Shown here: positions 16,820-27,509 of the stretch, piece by piece | Position numbering within the stretch: the stretch's first letter is position 1 | Layout of the letters: each line of letters begins with the position of its first letter | Source: Xanthobacteraceae bacterium | GTDB lineage: Bacteria > Pseudomonadota > Alphaproteobacteria > Rhizobiales > Xanthobacteraceae | Assembly: GCA_019746355.1 (NCBI GenBank) | Contig: JAIESC010000013.1 | Location: 178,315 to 242,314 of the forward strand | Direction: 5' to 3' | Length of the DNA: 64,000 bases | Made by a program: the position numbers and the translations under genes | The notes under the pieces: generated by a model | Told to the model about the DNA's origin: nothing | What the model saw: only the letters and a program-made list of their open reading frames with translations | The model's database searches: none

Positions 16820-19800
16820 GGCAACCTCGTCGCCTGTTCGACTTTGATGGGAAGCGTGAGTGAAAACGTGGAGCCCTGGCCGAGCCGGGATTCTACCCAA
16901 ATCCGGCCGCCGTGCATCTCAACAATTCGCCGCGATATCGCCAGCCCCAGCCCGGCGCCGCCCTTGGCCTTGGTGATCGAGCTGTCGGCCTGCTGGAATT
17001 CCTGGAAAAGCTTGCTCTGGTCGGCCTCGGAGATGCCGGGCCCGGTGTCATGCACCGCGAGATTATAGCTGCCGTTGGTGGCCGAGGCGCGGATCGAGAC
17101 CTCGCCCTGGTCGGTGAACTTGATCGCATTGCCTACGAGGTTGAGCAGCACCTGGGTCAGCCGCCGCGCGTCGCCCCGGCCGGACGGCAGGTCCTTTGCC
17201 ATCTCGACCTTGAAGGCGAGCTTCTTGCTGGCGGCGAGTGGCTCGACCGCGCTGTAGACGCCGTGCACGACGTCCTTGATGGAATAGTCGTCGAGATTGA
17301 GCACGAGCTGTCCGGCCTCGATCTTGGAGAGGTCGAGCACGTCGTTGATGAGGCCGAGCAGGTGCTTGCCGTTGCGGGTGATGCGCTCGAGTACGCTGCG
17401 CATCTTCTCCGGCGGCTCGCCATAGACGTTGTCGGTGATCAGCTCGGTGTAGCCGAGAATGGCGTTGAGCGGCGTGCGCAGCTCATGGCTCATGTTGGCG
17501 AGGAAGCGCGACTTGTGCTGGCTCGCCTCTTCGAGCTGGCGGCTCTTGTCCTGGATCTCGTCGAACAGCCGCACGTTCTCGATGGCGATGGCGGCTTGGT
17601 CGGCGAAGGTCGAAACCAGCTCAATCTGCTTGTTGGTGAACGGGCGGACGTCGGTTCGAGTCAGGGTGAGCACGCCGACCGGCTCACCCTCGCGCAGCAT
17701 CGGCACGCCCAGCATGGTGCGGAAGCCGCCGAGCTTCTGCGCCTGCTTCCAGGTGTAATCGGGGTCGGCGTCAACGTCGGGAATGTGGATCACCTTGCCC
17801 TCGACAAGCGCGCGGCCGGTGCCGGTGTCGCGCGCCGGCTCGACCGGCTGGTCTTTGACGTAGTCGAGAAACGCCCCAGGAAATCCGAATGCCACCGTCC
17901 GGTAGAACTGATCGCCCTTCTTCTGGGTGATCGTGCCCTGGTCGGCATCGCAGAGCCGCGCGGCCGACCGCAGCAGCGTGTCGAGCACCGTCATGAGGTC
18001 GTAGGCCGAGCGGCTGATGACCTTCAGGACGTCGGCGGTGGCCGTCTGCTGCTCCAGCGACTCGGAAAGGTCGTCGGTGCGCTGGCGCAGCTCGCTGAGC
18101 AGCCGCGTGTTCTCGATGGCGATCACCGCCTGGGCGGCGAAATTCTGAACCAACTCGATCTGCTTGTCGGTAAAGGGCCGAATCTCCTTGCGGTAGATCG
18201 CAATCGCGCCGACGAGCTGGTCGTCCTTGAGCATCGGCACCAGAAGGAAGGTCCGCGCTCCGCCGATGTCGGCAAGCGCGACGAAAGGCCTGAAGCCGAT
18301 GGTGTAGGCCCGATCGGTCCTGATGTCCGGGATGTGGACCAGCTCTTTGGTGTGCCGGAGTCGACCCAGCGGCACGTCCTCACTCGGATAGATGGTCTGC
18401 TCGCGCTCGCGTTCTTCGGCGAGCGCGGCGGGAATGTCGTGCGAGGCCACGCTGCGGAAACCGTCGCCCTCCGTCAGCCACAGCATTCCATACCTGGCTT
18501 CGCAAATGTGCGTGGCGTTCGTCAGGATGGACGAGAACACCGGCGCGAGCTCGCCCGGTGAGCTGCTGATGACCTTCAGCACCTCCGATGTCGCGGTCTG
18601 CTGCTCCAATGACTCGGCGAGATCGTCGGTGCGCTGCCGGAGCTCGTTCAAGAGACGCGTGTTCTCGATGGCGATGACGGCCTGATCGGCGAAAGCGTGG
18701 AGCGTCGCGCGCTGCTTGTCCGATAGCGGCCCAGGTTCGAGCCGCACCACGCTGAGCGCGCCGATGGCCTCGCCGCCGCGCATCATCGGCACGATCGTGA
18801 CCGCGCGGTAGCCGCTGGCCAGGAAGTTCTTGGCACCGATGGCGAGGTCGGCGGGGGCCTGGCGCACGTCCGCAACGTCGACCATCCGGCGATCGAGGAT
18901 GGCGAGGCCATGCATGTATTCGCGCGTGAGCGGAAAGGGAAAACGCCTTTTCCAAGCTTCGGCTCGCGCCGGGTCTTTCTCCGCCATTGCCGCAGCCCTG
19001 ATCATGCCGCTGTCTGGCAGCGCGATGAATACGGTGTCGTTGGGGAATAGCCGCAAGCCGCTCTGCACGATGGCGTCGAACACCGGCTGGGCGTCGCTCA
19101 GCGAGTTGCTGATGACCCCGAGCACCTCGGACGTCGCAGTTTGCTGCTCCAGCGATTCGGTGAGGTCGTCCGTGCGCTGTCGCAGCTCGGTGAACAGCCG
19201 CGTGTTCTCGATGGCGATGACCGCCTGCGCGGCGAAGGTCTGGAGCAGCGCGATCTGCTTCTCGGAGAAGGGCCGAACCTCGGTGCGGCGGAGAAACAGG
19301 CAGCCGATGGCCTGTCCCTCGCGCAGGAGCGGCAGGCCCAGCACCGTGCGCTGATTGAGCCGGACGGAAATTTCCGCGCCCTTGGGGAATTCGGCGGCTT
19401 CTGCGGGCAGGTCCGCGACGTGCACGGGCGTACGGTCCAGCACCGTACGCCCGGCAACCCAGTCGCGCTGAAGCGGTGCGCCCTTGAAATCAATCGCCAT
19501 GGGCCCATGGTGGGCCGCAATCCTGAGGAAGTCGCCATCCCGCAGCAGGATCACGGCATCATAGGAGTTGCAGAGCGAAACCGCTGTCTTGACGATGGCG
19601 TCCAGGGTGGGCTGCACATCCGTGGGCGAACCGCTGATCACGCTCAAAACGTCGCTGGTCGCGGTCTGCTGTTCCAGCGACTCGCCGAGGTCATCGGTGC
19701 GTTGCCGCAGCTCGCTCAAGAGCCGCGCGTTCTCGATGGCGATCACGGCCTGGGCGGCGAACGTCGAGATGATCTCGACCTCGTGGTCGGTGAACGGCGC

Positions 19801-20349
19801 GACGCGCCGGCGCGCCATCACCAGGACGCCGATGACCTGGCCGTCGCGGATCATCGGCGCGGCCAGGAACGTTCGATAACCCGCCTGCTTGGCGGGCTCG
19901 ATATAGGTGTACTCGGGATCGGCCAGCACGTCGGCGACCTGGACGACGCGGCCCGCCAGCAGCGAGCGGCCAACCACGCTGCAGCGTCCAGGCTCGAGCG
20001 GAAGCTTCCTGGTGAATTGGATCCAGTCGTTGGAAAAGTTCGAGTTGGTGACGTGATAGAAATGCCCGGCTTCGCTCGGCCGGGCGATCGACGCCATGTC
20101 GGCCCCGCAAAGGCCCGCGGCCGCCTCGGTCAGCTTGTCGAGCACCTTCTGCAGGTCGAAACCCGGCTGATTGATCAGCTTGAGCACGTCGGCGGTTGCG
20201 CTTTGCTGCGCGAACGCCAGCGAAAGAGCGCGCTTGAGCGAAGCGACGCTCTCGGTGTTCCGCTTCACGCCCAGGTGCGCGCGGCCGGCCGGGCGGCGTA
20301 TTGCCGCCTTCCTTGCCCCGACCTTTGCCTTGCGACGTCGCCCCTTCAT
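16816..20349 (-). CDS. Soluble hybrid-sensor histidine kinase with five tandem GAF domains
   Basis: The 1177-residue protein has a basic N-terminus, then five GAF domains (about 45-215, 225-395, 405-580, 585-760, 770-935). Each starts after a repeated linker of the form LRQRTDDL.ESLEQQTAT..VL. A HisKA domain follows with the phospho-His at about 955 (ANMSHELRTPLN), then a HATPase with N-box NLVGNAIKF, DTGPGIS and GAGLGLA. No membrane segment is visible, so it senses a cytoplasmic signal. I start it at ATG 20349 (MKGRRRKAKVG). A much longer frame upstream is just the antisense of the adjoining kinase. Its kinase core closely resembles that of the upstream gene, pointing to a duplication. It is 17 bases from that gene and overlaps the receiver gene. 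Confidence 0.9.
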   Translation of the reverse strand: MKGRRRKAKVGARKAAIRRPAGRAHLGVKRNTESVASLKRALSLAFAQQSATADVLKLINQPGFDLQKVLDKLTEAAAGLCGADMASIARPSEAGHFYHVTNSNFSNDWIQFTRKLPLEPGRCSVVGRSLLAGRVVQVADVLADPEYTYIEPAKQAGYRTFLAAPMIRDGQVIGVLVMARRRVAPFTDHEVEIISTFAAQAVIAIENARLLSELRQRTDDLGESLEQQTATSDVLSVISGSPTDVQPTLDAIVKTAVSLCNSYDAVILLRDGDFLRIAAHHGPMAIDFKGAPLQRDWVAGRTVLDRTPVHVADLPAEAAEFPKGAEISVRLNQRTVLGLPLLREGQAIGCLFLRRTEVRPFSEKQIALLQTFAAQAVIAIENTRLFTELRQRTDDLTESLEQQTATSEVLGVISNSLSDAQPVFDAIVQSGLRLFPNDTVFIALPDSGMIRAAAMAEKDPARAEAWKRRFPFPLTREYMHGLAILDRRMVDVADVRQAPADLAIGAKNFLASGYRAVTIVPMMRGGEAIGALSVVRLEPGPLSDKQRATLHAFADQAVIAIENTRLLNELRQRTDDLAESLEQQTATSEVLKVISSSPGELAPVFSSILTNATHICEARYGMLWLTEGDGFRSVASHDIPAALAEEREREQTIYPSEDVPLGRLRHTKELVHIPDIRTDRAYTIGFRPFVALADIGGARTFLLVPMLKDDQLVGAIAIYRKEIRPFTDKQIELVQNFAAQAVIAIENTRLLSELRQRTDDLSESLEQQTATADVLKVISRSAYDLMTVLDTLLRSAARLCDADQGTITQKKGDQFYRTVAFGFPGAFLDYVKDQPVEPARDTGTGRALVEGKVIHIPDVDADPDYTWKQAQKLGGFRTMLGVPMLREGEPVGVLTLTRTDVRPFTNKQIELVSTFADQAAIAIENVRLFDEIQDKSRQLEEASQHKSRFLANMSHELRTPLNAILGYTELITDNVYGEPPEKMRSVLERITRNGKHLLGLINDVLDLSKIEAGQLVLNLDDYSIKDVVHGVYSAVEPLAASKKLAFKVEMAKDLPSGRGDARRLTQVLLNLVGNAIKFTDQGEVSIRASATNGSYNLAVHDTGPGISEADQSKLFQEFQQADSSITKAKGGAGLGLAISRRIVEMHGGRIWVESRLGQGSTFSLTLPIKVEQATRLP

Positions 20350-20366
20350 GGCGCTATGTCCGCAAA

Positions 20367-22811
<2,445 letters not shown>

Positions 22812-22996
22812 CTCTGTTCCCTGGTGCGCGACCTCGGGCGGACCGTCGGCAGGCGGCCCGTCTGAAACCCCAAGGCACCGGATAAAGCCCTGGAAAACCC
22901 CGTCAAATTACACCACCCTGCTGCCCCGGCCAAACGCCCGGGGTCGCCCAAAACGGCGGTTTCCACCACCCCCGACCCGGTTTCAGGAGTTCTTCG

Positions 22997-24628
22997 TTGT
23001 CCGACACCCAGGTTCTGATCGTCGGGGCCGGTCCGGTCGGGCTGACGCTCGCCATCGATCTCGGCCAGCGCGGCGTCCCATGCACGTTGATCGAACGCAA
23101 GGACCAGCCGGCGTTCCTGCCGAAGATGGAGCGCATCAATGCGCGGACCATGGAAATCTACCGGCGCATGGGTCTTTCCGGGAAAATCCGCGGCGCGGGG
23201 CTGCCTCGCGACGTCCCCATGGATGTCTACATCGTTCTCAATCTCACCCGGCCGCCGCTGCTGCGGCTGCCTTACCCGTCGGTCGCGGAGGCCGAGGCCG
23301 AGATCCGCGCCACCACCGACGGCAGCGTGCCGCTCGAGCCTTACCAGCTCATTTCGCAATACACGCTCGAGCCGCTGCTGAAGTCGGAATGCGAAGCGTT
23401 GCCGGCCGTGACCACGCACTGGTCCACGGAATATGTGTCGCACGCGGAAAGCGCCGACGGCGTCAGCGTCACCGTGAAATCCGCCGACGGCACGACCCGC
23501 ACCATCCGCTGCGACTATCTGGTCGGCTGCGACGGCGGCTCGAGCGCGGTGCGCCAGGCGCTCGGCATCAAGCTGCGCGGCGAGGCCGATCTGCTGCGGC
23601 TCCGCCAGGCGCTCTACCGCTGCGACGAGCTGTTCGATCGGATTCCGATCGGCAACGGTCCGGGCCGCGGCCGCCACTATCACGTGGCCGAGGAGAACGC
23701 GAGCTTCCTGATCATGCAGGACTCGACCAGGCACTGGACGCTGCACGCCACCGCCGACACCGACGAGGAGGTCGACCGCCAGTTCGAGCGGATCGTCGGC
23801 ATTCCGGTGAAGTACCAGCGGCTGTCCACCAATCCGTGGCGGCAGAACCTGCTGCTCGCCGAGCAGTACCAGAAGGGCCGGGTGTTGCTCGCCGGCGACG
23901 CGGTGCATCTCGTCATCCCGACCGGCGGGCTCGGCATGAACTCGGGCGTCGGCGACGCGGTCGACCTCGGCTGGAAGCTTGCGGCGACGCTGCAGGGCTG
24001 GGGCGGGCCGATGCTGCTCGCCTCCTACGAGATCGAGCGGCGGCAGATCGGCGACCGCAACGTGGGCGCCTCGCGCTATGCCAACCAGGGCCGCCGCAAA
24101 TGGCGCGCGATGTGGCGGCCGGACATCGCCGACGACACGCCGGCCGGCAAGCGGACCCGCGACACGCTCGCGGCGGTTGCCGACGTCGAGCAGCGCAAGA
24201 GCAACGAGATGATCGGTGCCGAGCTCGGCTACCGCTACGTCAGCTCGCCGGTGATCTGCGACGTGCCGGGTGGCCCCGAGCACCTGTTCCGCAGCTACGA
24301 GCCGACCACGTGGCCGGGCGCGCGGCTGCCGCATGTCTGGCTCAACGACGGCTCGGCGGTGCAGGACCACATCCCGCAGGACGGCTTCACGATACTGACG
24401 CTCAACCGGAATGGCGCTGACGCCGCGCCGCTCGCCGCGGCGCTGCGCGAGCGCAAAGCACCGGTCAGCGTGCTCGATATCCCGGACCAGATCGCGCGCG
24501 ATATTTACGGCTACGACCTGCTGCTCATCCGTCCCGACATGCACGTCGTGTGGCGTGGCAATGCGCTGACCGACGTCGCGGAGATCGCTGCGATTGCGAC
24601 CGGACATCGGATGCCGGCAATGTCGTGA
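22997..24628 (+). CDS. FAD-dependent aromatic monooxygenase, MhpA/PheA type
   Basis: The 543-residue flavoprotein starts at a TTG (22997), supported by CAGGAG nine bases upstream and by MSDTQVLIVGAGPVGLTL, the FAD Rossmann motif, following at once. It has the second FAD motif GDAVHLVIPTGGLGMNSG (GD...P..G.G.N), and a C-terminal thioredoxin-like domain (about 390-540) of the FAD_binding_3 hydroxylases. Relatives hydroxylate phenols or resorcinol-like rings with NADPH and oxygen. The ligand is unknown. It is divergent from the kinase operon (185-base gap). Nothing nearby encodes ring cleavage. Confidence 0.87.
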   Translation: MSDTQVLIVGAGPVGLTLAIDLGQRGVPCTLIERKDQPAFLPKMERINARTMEIYRRMGLSGKIRGAGLPRDVPMDVYIVLNLTRPPLLRLPYPSVAEAEAEIRATTDGSVPLEPYQLISQYTLEPLLKSECEALPAVTTHWSTEYVSHAESADGVSVTVKSADGTTRTIRCDYLVGCDGGSSAVRQALGIKLRGEADLLRLRQALYRCDELFDRIPIGNGPGRGRHYHVAEENASFLIMQDSTRHWTLHATADTDEEVDRQFERIVGIPVKYQRLSTNPWRQNLLLAEQYQKGRVLLAGDAVHLVIPTGGLGMNSGVGDAVDLGWKLAATLQGWGGPMLLASYEIERRQIGDRNVGASRYANQGRRKWRAMWRPDIADDTPAGKRTRDTLAAVADVEQRKSNEMIGAELGYRYVSSPVICDVPGGPEHLFRSYEPTTWPGARLPHVWLNDGSAVQDHIPQDGFTILTLNRNGADAAPLAAALRERKAPVSVLDIPDQIARDIYGYDLLLIRPDMHVVWRGNALTDVAEIAAIATGHRMPAMS

Positions 24629-24677
24629 GCTGTCGACACCCAGGAATGATGCCCTCGAACGAGCGGGGCTGGCTGGG

Positions 24678-24696
24678 TATAGAACAAAAAGAGAAC
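24678..24696. promoter_or_regulatory. LexA-type box (GAAC-N7-GAAC) with -10-like element
   Basis: GAAC-AAAAAGA-GAAC (24682-24696) is the reverse orientation of GTTC-N7-GTTC, the SOS box of alphaproteobacterial LexA. The minus-strand reading is GTTCTCTTTTTGTTC. A TATAGA hexamer overlaps its left edge at 24678-24683. The site is 131 bases upstream of the small secreted-protein gene and in no other gene's leader. Whether LexA binds here has not been tested. Confidence 0.5.
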
Positions 24697-24826
24697 ATTA
24701 GTAATGCAGCGGCGGCGCCCGATGCTGGCCTCCCCAGTGGCCGGTTTTGAATCACGCAGTGGCGTGTTTTGGTTTTCGAGTTGTGGCAGCATCAGTCTGC
24801 AACTTTCAAAAGGGGGGCACGTCACT

Positions 24827-25027
24827 ATGTACAAGAAGCTATTCATTCCAGTTTTTGCACTACTGCTGCTTCTGCCTGTCGCGGAAGCAGTTGCGCAGAC
24901 CGCGCAGAAGAAGAAATCCGCAGCGAAACCGGCGGTCAATTGTCGAGAACAGGCGCGGGCAAGTTGCCCGGGATACGGCGTCTCCGCGCAGGCCTGCTTC
25001 CGCGCCGCAATGGCCCGGTGCAGATAG
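24827..25027 (+). CDS. Small secreted four-cysteine protein of unknown function
   Basis: The 66-residue protein has a clear signal peptide (MYKKLFIPVFALLLLLPVAE, cleavage likely near AVAQ). A short lysine-rich linker follows, then a mature tail with four cysteines (NCREQARASCPGYGVSAQAC and a final CR end), probably two disulfides. The ATG at 24827 is preceded by AAAAGGGGGG, a strong ribosome site. The in-frame ATG at 24704 gives a poorer N-terminus. I do not recognise a family. It stands alone, between a monooxygenase and a Bug receptor on the opposite strand. A LexA-type box upstream and a clean terminator downstream mark it as its own transcript. Confidence 0.8.
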   Translation: MYKKLFIPVFALLLLLPVAEAVAQTAQKKKSAAKPAVNCREQARASCPGYGVSAQACFRAAMARCR

Positions 25028-25046
25028 GGACAACGATAGCCAGATC

Positions 25047-25075
25047 GGGGCCGCCTCAGTTGGCGGCCTCTTTCA
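25047..25075 (+). terminator. Rho-independent terminator after the small secreted-protein gene
   Basis: A perfect 7-bp stem GGCCGCC / GGCGGCC with a 6-base loop (25049-25068) is followed by TCTTT. One extra G-C pair may extend it. It starts 20 bases after the stop codon, as expected for this gene. Confidence 0.75.
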
Positions 25076-25179
25076 TTGTCAAATCATGCTGGTTCCAAAT
25101 TTGAAAGTCGCGAGCGGGCTCGCTGAGCATCTTCGATGCTCGAATTTCAACTCGGAAGTCCCGCCGATGCACCGACGCC

Positions 25180-26157
25180 TCAATCGGGCTTGATGCCTGC
25201 GTTTCTCACCACCCTGTCCCATTTTTCGAATTCGGCGGCGATGTAAGCCCTGAACTCTGCGGCACTGAGCACCATGGGAACGGTGCCGACGTCGGCGAAG
25301 CGCGCTTTGATCTCCGGCTGCGCCAGCACGTCGTTGACCTCGCGGTTGAGCCGCTCAATGATTTCGAGCGGCGTTCCTCGCGGCACGCCCATCCCGGCCC
25401 ACGTGCTGGCCTCGTAGCCCGGCAATGTCTCGGCGACAGCCGCCACATCCGGCAAAGCGTCAAATCGCGTGCGGCCGAGAACGCCGAGCGCGCGCAATCT
25501 GCCGCTCTTGACCTGCGGCAATGCCGTCACCATCACGTCGAAGCCGACCTTGACCTGGCCGCCGACCAGATCGTTCGTCATGGGCGCGCCGCCGCGATAC
25601 GGGACGTGCTGCATATTGATGCCGGCCATGAACTTGAACAGCTCGCCCGCCAGATGCGACGCCGAGCCGGTGCCGAACGATGCCATCGTGATCTTGCCCG
25701 GATTGGCCTTGGCAAGCGCGATCAGCTCGGCAGCATTCTTCGCCGGCACGGAAGGATGCGCAACTATGATCATCGGATAACTGACGATGCCGGCGACCGG
25801 ATCAATGTCGCGCTGGATGTCGAACGGCAGACTGACGAACAGGCTCGCGTTCACCACCGACGAGAGGCCGTGCCACAGCAGCGTGTATCCGTCGGGCGGT
25901 GCATTGACGACAGTTTGCACCGCGATGTTGGTCGAAGCGCCCGGTCGGTTCTCGACGATGACGGGTTGCCCGAGGCGCTTCGTCAGCCCTGGCTCCATGA
26001 TGCGCGCGACGGTGTCCGCGCCGCCGCCCGCGGGAAAGCCGATGATCCAGCGCAGCGGCTTTGACGGCCAGGCCTGCGCTTGCGCTGTGCGCGGGATTGC
26101 AGGCGGCGTGAGGCCGCCGACCGCCAGTTGCAGAAATCGACGGCGGGGAAGTTTCAT
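25180..26157 (-). CDS. Bug/TctC-family periplasmic solute receptor
   Basis: This 325-residue protein opens with a Tat-like signal (MKLPRRRFLQLAVGG, ending near AQAQ). The Bug signature follows: WIIGFPAGGGADTVAR, ENRPGASTNIAVQ, GYTLLWHG, and VPYRGGAPMTNDLVGGQVK. It binds an organic acid or similar ligand in the periplasm. No TctA/TctB channel genes lie in the window. It shares its direction and fold with the receptor 0.2 kb to the right but has clearly diverged, so they are paralogs with probably different ligands. It has its own leader with a TGTAATTACA palindrome. Confidence 0.9.
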   Translation of the reverse strand: MKLPRRRFLQLAVGGLTPPAIPRTAQAQAWPSKPLRWIIGFPAGGGADTVARIMEPGLTKRLGQPVIVENRPGASTNIAVQTVVNAPPDGYTLLWHGLSSVVNASLFVSLPFDIQRDIDPVAGIVSYPMIIVAHPSVPAKNAAELIALAKANPGKITMASFGTGSASHLAGELFKFMAGINMQHVPYRGGAPMTNDLVGGQVKVGFDVMVTALPQVKSGRLRALGVLGRTRFDALPDVAAVAETLPGYEASTWAGMGVPRGTPLEIIERLNREVNDVLAQPEIKARFADVGTVPMVLSAAEFRAYIAAEFEKWDRVVRNAGIKPD

Positions 26158-26173
26158 GGCGTCCTCCCAATTC

Positions 26174-26183
26174 TGTAATTACA
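26174..26183. promoter_or_regulatory. 10-bp palindrome in the leader of the Bug receptor gene
   Basis: TGTAATTACA is a perfect palindrome 17 bases upstream of the receptor start codon at 26157. GntR-type regulators often bind such A/T-centred sites. It lies where the ribosome or RNA polymerase would sit. No regulator gene is adjacent, so its role is a guess. Confidence 0.3.
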
Positions 26184-26345
26184 AAGGGGTCGGTCGCTCC
26201 CACTCAACAAAGTTCTGATTTTTCGAGTTCGCCTGCCGATGGCACTGGCGCTGCCGCAAAATATGTAGGGCTTCGGCGTGCCCCCCGGGGCCGCCCGGTC
26301 GATAGCCTATCACCACCGTGTTTGCGCGGAAGGGGTGCGCGCGGC

Positions 26346-27329
26346 TCAACCCGCTTCGATCTTGATATTCGCGGTCCGGATCACCTTGGCCCACTTCTCG
26401 GTTTCATCCGCCATCAGCTTGCCGAATTCGGCAGGCGATCCGGTCAGCGCGTCGCTGCCCAGCTCGGCAAGGCGCGCCTTGACCTTGGGATCAGCCAGCA
26501 CCGCGTTCATCTCCGCGTTGAGCCGCGCGACGATCTCGGGCCGTGTGTTCTTCGGCGCAGCGAGACCGAACGGACCGCTCGCTTCGTAGCCGGCGACGAA
26601 ATCGCCCACGGTCGGCAGCTCGGGCAGCAGGGCCGAGCGCCCAGCCGTCGTCACCGCCAAGGGGCGGACCTTGCCGGCTTTGATGTGCGGGATCGAGGCC
26701 GCCATGGTGTCGAACATGACCTGCACCTGACCGCCGATCAGGTCGGTCATCGCGCCCGCCGCACCGCGATAAGGCACGTGCACCATGTTCACGCCGGTCA
26801 TCAGCTTGAACAACTCGCCGGCCATGTGGATGCCGGTGCCGATGCCGGGCGAGGCGAAGTTGAGCTTGCCGGGATTGGCTTTCGCGTAGGCAATGAATTC
26901 GGGAACGGTGGTGACCGGAACCGACAGGTTGACCTCGAGCACGAACGGCACGCGCGCGGTGCCGCCGACCGGTGCGAGGTCGCGAAGAAAGTTGACGCTC
27001 AGCTTGTCGTAGAGCGTGTTGTTGACCGCGTGCGCCGGGACCGTCTGGAGCAGCGTGTAGCCGTCCGGCGGCGCGTTTGCGGCCGCCTCGGTCCCGATGT
27101 TGCCGCCGGCTCCCGGCCGGTTCTCGACGACAAATGTCTGATTGAGCCGCTCCGAAAGCCACTGCGCCATCAGCCGGGCGAAGATGTCGGAGCCGCTGCC
27201 GGCGGCGAAGCCGACGATGATGCGCACCGGCTGCGCCGGATAGGTTTGCGCGCAAGCGGAGCGCGATGCGATTGGAAGCGCGGCAGCACCCGCGGCCAGA
27301 TGCAGAAACCGACGGCGATGAAATTGCAT
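26346..27329 (-). CDS. Bug/TctC-family periplasmic solute receptor
   Basis: The 327-residue protein starts at ATG 27329 (MQFHRRRFLHLAAGAAALP), a Tat-like signal ending near ACAQ. The longer frame upstream has no signal and no ribosome site. Bug motifs are VRIIVGFAAGSGSDIFAR, ENRPGAGGNIGTEAAA, GYTLLQTVP and VPYRGAAGAMTDLIGGQVQ. It is the third Bug receptor in the window and again has no TctAB partner. The gap to the next Bug gene on the left is 188 bases. Confidence 0.9.
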   Translation of the reverse strand: MQFHRRRFLHLAAGAAALPIASRSACAQTYPAQPVRIIVGFAAGSGSDIFARLMAQWLSERLNQTFVVENRPGAGGNIGTEAAANAPPDGYTLLQTVPAHAVNNTLYDKLSVNFLRDLAPVGGTARVPFVLEVNLSVPVTTVPEFIAYAKANPGKLNFASPGIGTGIHMAGELFKLMTGVNMVHVPYRGAAGAMTDLIGGQVQVMFDTMAASIPHIKAGKVRPLAVTTAGRSALLPELPTVGDFVAGYEASGPFGLAAPKNTRPEIVARLNAEMNAVLADPKVKARLAELGSDALTGSPAEFGKLMADETEKWAKVIRTANIKIEAG

Positions 27330-27390
27330 GGCATTTCCCCCTCGGTGTTGTTGCCGCACGATAGCAAATCCGGCCGCCCGGCGTGTACCG

Positions 27391-27421
27391 GAAAACCGGC
27401 CGTCTCCGTTCGGCGACGGCC
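27391..27421 (-). terminator. Possible terminator downstream of the AI-2E family gene
   Basis: GGCCGTC and GACGGCC (27398-27404 and 27415-27421) form a 7-bp stem, with a short inner CCG/CGG pairing. On the minus strand it is followed by GGTTTTCC. It lies about 90 bases after the stop of the AI-2E family gene. The T-run is short, so the call is tentative. Confidence 0.35.
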
Positions 27422-27509
27422 AGATCCGTCTGCCCACATGCGGTCGCGATCAACAGTGAGGAGGTGCCGGGTGGCCACCGGCCGATCGCGGTCGCGCGCC
27501 ATCCGATCG

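Noticed and set aside
18040..19770. Repeated linker DNA in the kinase as a mobile or phage repeat
   Set aside because: The copies are in frame, code for the same helical linker, and alternate with GAF domains, so they are protein-level repeats.
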